Positions 58,240 through 64,000 of a DNA stretch of 64,000 nucleotides are shown in pieces. Position 1 is the stretch's first letter, and each line of letters opens with the position of its first letter. Source of the stretch: Aurifilum marmelostoma (lineage: Eukaryota > Ascomycota > Sordariomycetes > Diaporthales > Cryphonectriaceae). The stretch is from positions 1,922,001 through 1,986,000 of the forward strand of contig JAMXSV010000026.1 in assembly GCA_027559495.1 (NCBI GenBank). Direction: 5' to 3'. The notes under the pieces were generated by a model, which was given only the letters and a program-made list of their open reading frames with translations, was not told the origin of the DNA and did no database searches. A program made the position numbers and the translations under genes.

Positions 58240-61200
58240 TTGTGGGTGATCCCGTCGTGGGAGGGTGAGGGAGGGTCGCCCCGACCGGTCTGTCTGCCCA
58301 GGTTCGCCTTCGCTACACGGCTGGCCAGGCAGGCCGTCGTGGCAAATATCGGGTTTTCCCTGGTGGTGTAGATCTAAAAGTCTACGCAGAAGCCAAGACA
58401 GATCTAGATTGTCTGTGATTAGGTCAGCCTTTGCTCTTGGTTGGGCTGCCCCTTGATGGGATCTTCCACTGTCACCATATCGTGCAATACAGCAGCACAA
58501 TTATCGCCTGCCCCGACGTGGGCACCTGTCCACAACAGGTCCTGCAGGCCATCTGGGTCTGGTGGGGTGAGGATCACCTTGTCCGAGGCAGGCAGAAGGG
58601 CTGGAGATTGGCCCCATCCCCTCCAGACTGCAAGTCATAAAGGCAGAGAGCACAAGCGCTATAGCAAATTTGCCCATCTTCCCGTCCGCCGGACCCCGCC
58701 ATATCGCGGGCGAGCCAGTAGGAGGGAGAAGAATTAAAACAACCTCGTCTGAACTCCATGGGGAGGGCAGACTGCCCATGGAAAGCTCGTGACGGGTACG
58801 ATGATGCGTATCGAGCGAGCCTTCTTCACGTGCGCTTCTGCATCAAGGCCCCCTTCCACCCCTGGTCGCTGGTGACCCCCCTTACTTGAGTAGATAGCGC
58901 GCGCGCTTGATAAGCATGAGATGGGTTCCATGCAGTCCGTCAGGCGGCCCTGTGGGCGCGCGTGTGTGCCCACCGGGTACAAAAGTGTAAATGTTCGTAA
59001 AAGTTGAGAAACTTGGCCCAGAGTACAAGGGCAAAAGGCCAAATCTCCACTCTAGTCGCGCCGCATTCATCTGCCGTCGGCCAAATCCTTCGGCTTTGCC
59101 CACCCGAGTCATCGGTGTGAGGGGTGATGGGAAAATGTAGGGGGGGAAAAAAAAAAGGAAAGAAAAAAAAAAAAAAAGGGACCATCTCTTTGAGAAACCC
59201 ACCCGCTCTCTCGCCTCCGCGACGCAACAGCTTTGATCTCGACGGCCGAAAAACATATGACGGGGGCGGTCATACATCCTTTCTGGAGGCAGGTTGATAT
59301 CGGCCAAATTTACGACAGCTCTCATCCTTGCGCTGCATGGTGCATGGTGTCAGTGCCAGTCTCCAGATTTTCCCTCGCGTTAGAAAACGTGCAGGATCTT
59401 TGTCACACCATTTCTGTGTGAAGCGAGGGCCTCCCCAGCGGCATACTCACAACGCCGAGAAACCGGCCCATTTCTGCCCGCCGTGTCATGCCAGTCTAGT
59501 GAACAAGGCCAAGCCACAGTTCCAAGGGAGATTGGTGCTGTGTGGTTGCCACTTTCACATGTTTGCCCAGCCCCTGGAGAGGGGAGGGGTTGGTAAGGGG
59601 CCCGCCGAGGGCCGCCCCCGTCCGTGACAGGTGGATACTTCAGATAGTAGGCGAACATTGATCGAGTGGGAATGAATCCGCTGCGCTCTAGAGGTTTCAA
59701 CACGGCGAAAGCCACAGCGGCAATAGATGCATGGTACGCTCGCCCGACCTCTCGTCTGTCTCTATCTCTCTCTCTTTCTTCTTGCAGCTCGGTTGGATCC
59801 TGCAGGAAGGCCCGAGGGCCGTCCGAGGCCCGTCCTTGAGTGCTCGTAGTGAGCGTTGATCCGGACACTTCCAGTTGATCTCACACGGCTGACGGCCCGG
59901 GTGGTCTGGTGAACCGTGTTGAACTATGATATGTCTCTTTTTTTTCTTGTCCCTTTTACTTGCCCAGCCGAGGTCAGATGATGTTCCGCTGGTCTCTGTT
60001 GTGTAACCACGGACAATCTCAGCTGGTCAGATCCGGCGGCCGTAGCAGCAGGTGGCAGTCATAATCCAAGCTGATCGCTTGGGCATCGACCCTAACCTCG
60101 TATTGCCGGATTATTACCAGTCACCTTTTCCAAAGTGACCAGCCAGGCATGGAAGCGCCGAAGCACATACTGTACACCGGCTCAACGCGAGCCAGCGGCC
60201 CTTCTCTCGCCCCGTTATGACAGGTCGAGGTGAGCTGTCAGCTTCGTAAGCTGCTGAGAAGGCGACTTTTCTTGTGACGCGGATTGTGAGAGCCGAGAGA
60301 GCCGCCATCCTGGACCAGGCTCTTGGACGAGGAGAGGAGGCGAGGAAGAAGCCCCCGGGGGGGGGGCAAAAATAAGAAAAAAGGTGTGATGCGGCAAGGC
60401 GTCAGTCAGTATTGATTTCTGCGTGAGATTGGGCCGCTATTGTTGCTCACTGCAGTGCAGTGCCAGCCAGGCATGAGCACGGCACATCTGTCACCTCAAG
60501 GGACAGATCCTCCGAACGCTCCAGCCACATGATTGCCGTGAGGGTGGATTTCGGGGGGTAGAGCAGGAGACCGGACAGCTCTGGACCTGGGCACACACGC
60601 CAGAGGGAGGAAGCGTTTAGGGACGACCCCCACGCCTAGGGAAGCTCGATGCTCGCCCTGCTGCAGCTGTTCGCCCTGCCGCATCGCAAGCGAGGTGTGC
60701 CATGGGTCGTCCTGCTACTTTCCACCGTCAGCCAACAATCAGTCCAGTTCAGCCCGACAGTCTGGCCCAGTCTCTCCAGCCTCGATGAATCACCCGTGTT
60801 AGGAGCTCAGCGCGAGGGACGAGATCCAGGGTGATGTCATGCACAGAGACAGAGAGAGAAAGAAAGAAAGAGGGTCACGACCCAATGAGCTATATCGAGT
60901 TGGAATTTTCAGGGTCCCCGATACCCGAAGGCCCCAAGATCCACTCCAGACCTTCTCGCCTTCCGATCGTAGCGACAAGCCACTTGTGTTATCGTCAAAA
61001 AAAATAAAAAATCCGGTTATTACGAGCACGGCTGTGGCTCTCCAGGCGGAGCGCAATCATCATATTGCCTCCAAGCGAGGACCACTGTCGCCGAATGACG
61101 TGCATGAGCCAGTGGAAGCCTTGCCTCCAGCCTCGCCAGTGGGGGATTGACCTGCGGGGCACGCGCGGCTGCAGGTAGCCACAGTCCGCCCGCGGGCTCC

Positions 61201-61680
61201 GTGCTCGACAGGTACATAGTATTCCCGGTGGAGCACTCCAGCGCCGCATAGTGGCACAGGGTGGCTAAAACCAGGTCCTCCGAGAGAGAGAGAGAGACAG
61301 AGAGAGTGGGTCGTGCCTCGACTGTTTGCTCGAGGGGTGATGAGGCCTCGTTCGTACGTGCCCTGACTGTTCCACTGCTTTGGTGTCATCGTTCGAGGCC
61401 CCCTCCATGCTGAAGCTCCTGGGAGGGGGCAAGAGAAACACATAAGCTCATCGCCTGGAATAACAGAGGCCGCAAGGAGAAAAGACAATCTGGAGGGATG
61501 AGGTCGAAGCAGCCAGCCCGATTGGTGGGATCGGTGTCCTGCGCTTGGCCAGCATGGGCATAGCCTGCAGATTGCAACGTTCCATTCTTGACACCATTTT
61601 TTGATATTCACAGGCCAATGAAAGCGGATGTTAGGGTCCGCGGCCTGTTCGTTTCTTTGACAGTCCAGGACTAGCACAGC

Positions 61681-61692
61681 ACCATAGTACCA
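61681..61692 (+). repeat. ACCATAGTACCA motif, copy 3
   Basis: Exact match to the copies at 14791 and 21754. Confidence 0.6.
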
Positions 61693-63298
61693 TGGTCGAT
61701 CCTAGCATTCCCTGAGATGATCGGAAAGATCTCGCGAAATTTACCGGAAAAGCCCTACCGAAATTCAGTCAGAACGAGGGGGGGGAAAACAAGCAAAACC
61801 CCTCGTATGGTGTTCTTATGAGGGTGTTATGGTCCAGTATATCATAGTAGCAATATTATATAGCTGCCTCGGCTCCGTTCAGCCCGGCATCTTACTCACT
61901 AGGTGACTCGGCGGGTGTGCTACACTGCACTGCACTGCACATCGTAGTACTACATGTGTGTGAGTGCGCGCGCGCGTGTGCGAAGCCTCTGGGCCGATGC
62001 TACCTGGTATTTGTGGGGTGCATGCCGACTACCACAGGAATTGCAACCTGCAGCAGCGCGCAGTCTGCTCGGCCGAGTCGGAAAGGTGGTGACAGACAGG
62101 AGGGAGACAGAGTGAGCAGCGAGAGTGTGGGGCCAGCTTTCGTCGCCATCTTTGTGCACATAACATGAGCCAACTCTCGCCCATCTTGTCGACCTGCCCG
62201 TTCGTGGCCTCTTTCGCGCCATAGTAAGCAAGAACTGGGCTGGATCTGGTCAGCAGCGCGAGCAGCCGCAAGAAGCTCGATCGATGACCACTTCTTCTGT
62301 CGAGATCGACCTGGGCTACGCTTCGTGTTGTGCTTTGCTGGATGTGGCTTGCAGATGGTCACGTCACCAGACGACCAAGCTATTCGTCCGCCCGCAGCGG
62401 ACGGAACAAAATGCAGCATGATGCGGGTCAGGGAGCTGGCGATTGGTGGGGCCCACAAGCAGACAGGCCCTCTGTGCGCAGTCACAAGAGCGGGATGGCG
62501 CGGTACTGAGCGTCAGTGTGCCCCTCTGGTCGACCACGAGGGGTGGGTGTGAAGCAGGGCTTCTGTCCCAGCTTCTGTGCCGTCTCTGAATTGTTCTAGC
62601 GCGTGAGGCGAGGTATTAAGTCGTGGGCGGTCCGCAGCAACCCGCGCTCCTCGGTGGAGAAATTCCAAGGACAGCCCCAAGCACCAGCCGATGCCGAACC
62701 GCCACGAGTAGTTGCTGCGCGTCTTGGTGTAAGTGCTATCTCAAGAAAGCAGTTCTGAAGCCATATGTGCGTAGTAACAAGCCTGAGGGCGAAGATGATG
62801 GGACGAGAGAGTGTGTGCGACGTGTGACTATAGACGGCTGCAAATCTGGTCTTCATCTTGCGCCACCACACCAGGCTTAGGGGTGGGGGTTGGCTCAAGG
62901 CGGGTAAATCTTCAGGGTCCTGGTGGTCGAGCCATCCGTTCCCAAGCTTGCATCAGCAGAAGCATCAGCAGCATAAACCATGACTGGGTGCCCAGATTGA
63001 TGGTGTCCACACCACGGGTGTTGAAACAGGCCCTTCTCTGTCCAAGGGTGACGCAACCTGGACGCTGTGGAGAGAGGGAGGGGACGCACGATTTCGTAAG
63101 GCCATCGAACACGGCGAAAGCAGAAAGCTGCAGATCAGACAAGAGAGCCTGGATATGATGCAGTTCGGTGCCCGATGATGCTATCCACCTCCTTGTTCGT
63201 AGGGACGAGGACGAGGAACGAGAGCCTGTGAACAGCTGCGGGGGGGGGGGTCTTCGAAGGGGCGATGTATTACAGTTTGTCCGTGCCTATTGTTAGCG

Positions 63299-63300
<2 letters not shown>

Positions 63301-63332
<32 letters not shown>
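63301..63332. repeat. AGC trinucleotide repeat
   Basis: About 10 units outside any convincing gene; it could belong to an exon of a gene beyond the window, but no frame here supports that. Confidence 0.9.
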
Positions 63333-63334
<2 letters not shown>

Positions 63335-64000
63335 CATGGACGTACGACAAGAGCCATCTGCTTAGAGATTCAGATGACAGCCAGGAGAGCCGATAGAATG
63401 CCCCAAGGAGGAGGGGGCTATCTATAGGGCCTATCGTCGAATTTAGTAGTGGGGAAGAGAAGGGGCCGTGCAGAGTCGAGACGTCAAGACATGTCGATGG
63501 AGTCTCCAACTCCATGGACGCCGTGTTGCCAGTGGTCGATCAGTCTTCTTTTGGGAGGTGATGCTCCGGGACGTGGTCGAAAGAGATGGATGGCCGCTCT
63601 TCTGGTCTGATGGTGTGCATTGTCTTCATTTCAAGATGGGCCGAATAGTGATTAGCGGGTTAGTTTGGTGCTATACGGAGTACAACTGTGGTACAGTACA
63701 GTACTATGGTGGTAGGGGGCTACGATACGCGTTGCGCGGGAGGGGGGGGAGGGAAAGCCAAGCCCAGAGCCTAGAGGAGATCCTGAGGAGGAGGGGGCCT
63801 AGAAGAGGGGATTGGGTTTCTGCTTAGGGGCGTTCAGGGCGTCTGTGCAGGGCCTCACCCCCTGACCGTTGACCCTAGACTCTTAGGCCCTCTTGGCATC
63901 TGAGACCTACGCCTTGGTCTCTCCTTCCCCCAAAAGGCCAAGAGATGCGGCCAAGCGGGCTGCAGAGCTTCGCCCAACCCAACAGCCACCTCGACACACA

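Larger units (their letters stand above)
54321..64000. other. 9.7-kb region without a recognisable gene
   Basis: From the peroxidase stop to the window end. Open frames are short or low-complexity; the longest, on the minus strand at 55861-56811 (316 codons), is largely a translation of C-rich and CA-rich repeats. Simple repeats are dense: G10-G12 runs, GGGA units at 57031-57058, CA at 58199-58239, GAGA at 54651-54670, and GCA at 63301-63332. One copy of ACCATAGTACCA lies at 61681 and a reverse-strand 10-base version at 63701. Confidence 0.55.

Overview
The window is nuclear DNA of a filamentous ascomycete (Pezizomycotina, most likely Sordariomycetes). The genes are GC-rich, mostly interrupted by short GT..AG introns of about 60-130 nt with CTAAC-type branch points, and carry fungus-specific families (KTR mannosyltransferase, Zn2Cys6 regulator, MARVEL protein, GH45-like secreted protein). 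The exon joins given here were worked out by eye from splice signals and reading-frame continuity. The class-level placement is inference.

Left part (1-13.7 kb) is gene-dense and mostly housekeeping: the 3' part of cytosolic methionyl-tRNA synthetase (+), a gamma-tubulin complex component (-), a Golgi KTR-type alpha-1,2-mannosyltransferase (+), a MORG1/WDR83-like WD40 protein (-), an acyl-protein thioesterase/carboxylesterase-like hydrolase (+), and a polyglutamine-rich regulator whose Zn2Cys6 cluster lies near the C-terminus of its first exon product (-). Genes alternate in strand, giving divergent promoter pairs and convergent 3' ends.

13.7-25.9 kb is a 12.3-kb stretch, upstream of the regulator, in which I find no convincing gene. 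It is followed by a vacuolar-type DHA2 MFS transporter (-), a lower-GC interval with a probable decayed gene, a small glycine-rich membrane protein whose frame is broken at a G/C homopolymer, and a microsomal-type epoxide hydrolase (-).

33.7-45 kb holds a cysteine-containing secreted protein (+), a four-helix MARVEL membrane protein (+), the ribosome-biogenesis factor Nop16 (-), a GH45/expansin-like secreted protein (+) and a Gfo/Idh/MocA oxidoreductase resembling fungal D-galacturonate reductases (-). Across a 3.3-kb divergent gap lies a DHDPS-family aldolase resembling L-threo-3-deoxyhexulosonate aldolase (+). The two could supply the first and third steps of D-galacturonate breakdown, and the gap contains an inverted pair of CCNCCAA elements like the Aspergillus galacturonate-response element.

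50-54.3 kb has a Tda3-like FAD oxidoreductase (-) and a Gpx3-type thiol peroxidase (+) with a long first intron. The last 9.7 kb again shows no gene, only microsatellites and homopolymers. I did not find a convincing new multi-gene system. The best leads are the divergent reductase/aldolase pair, the gene-free region upstream of the regulator, the decayed gene, and a 12-base motif repeated in the gene-free stretches.
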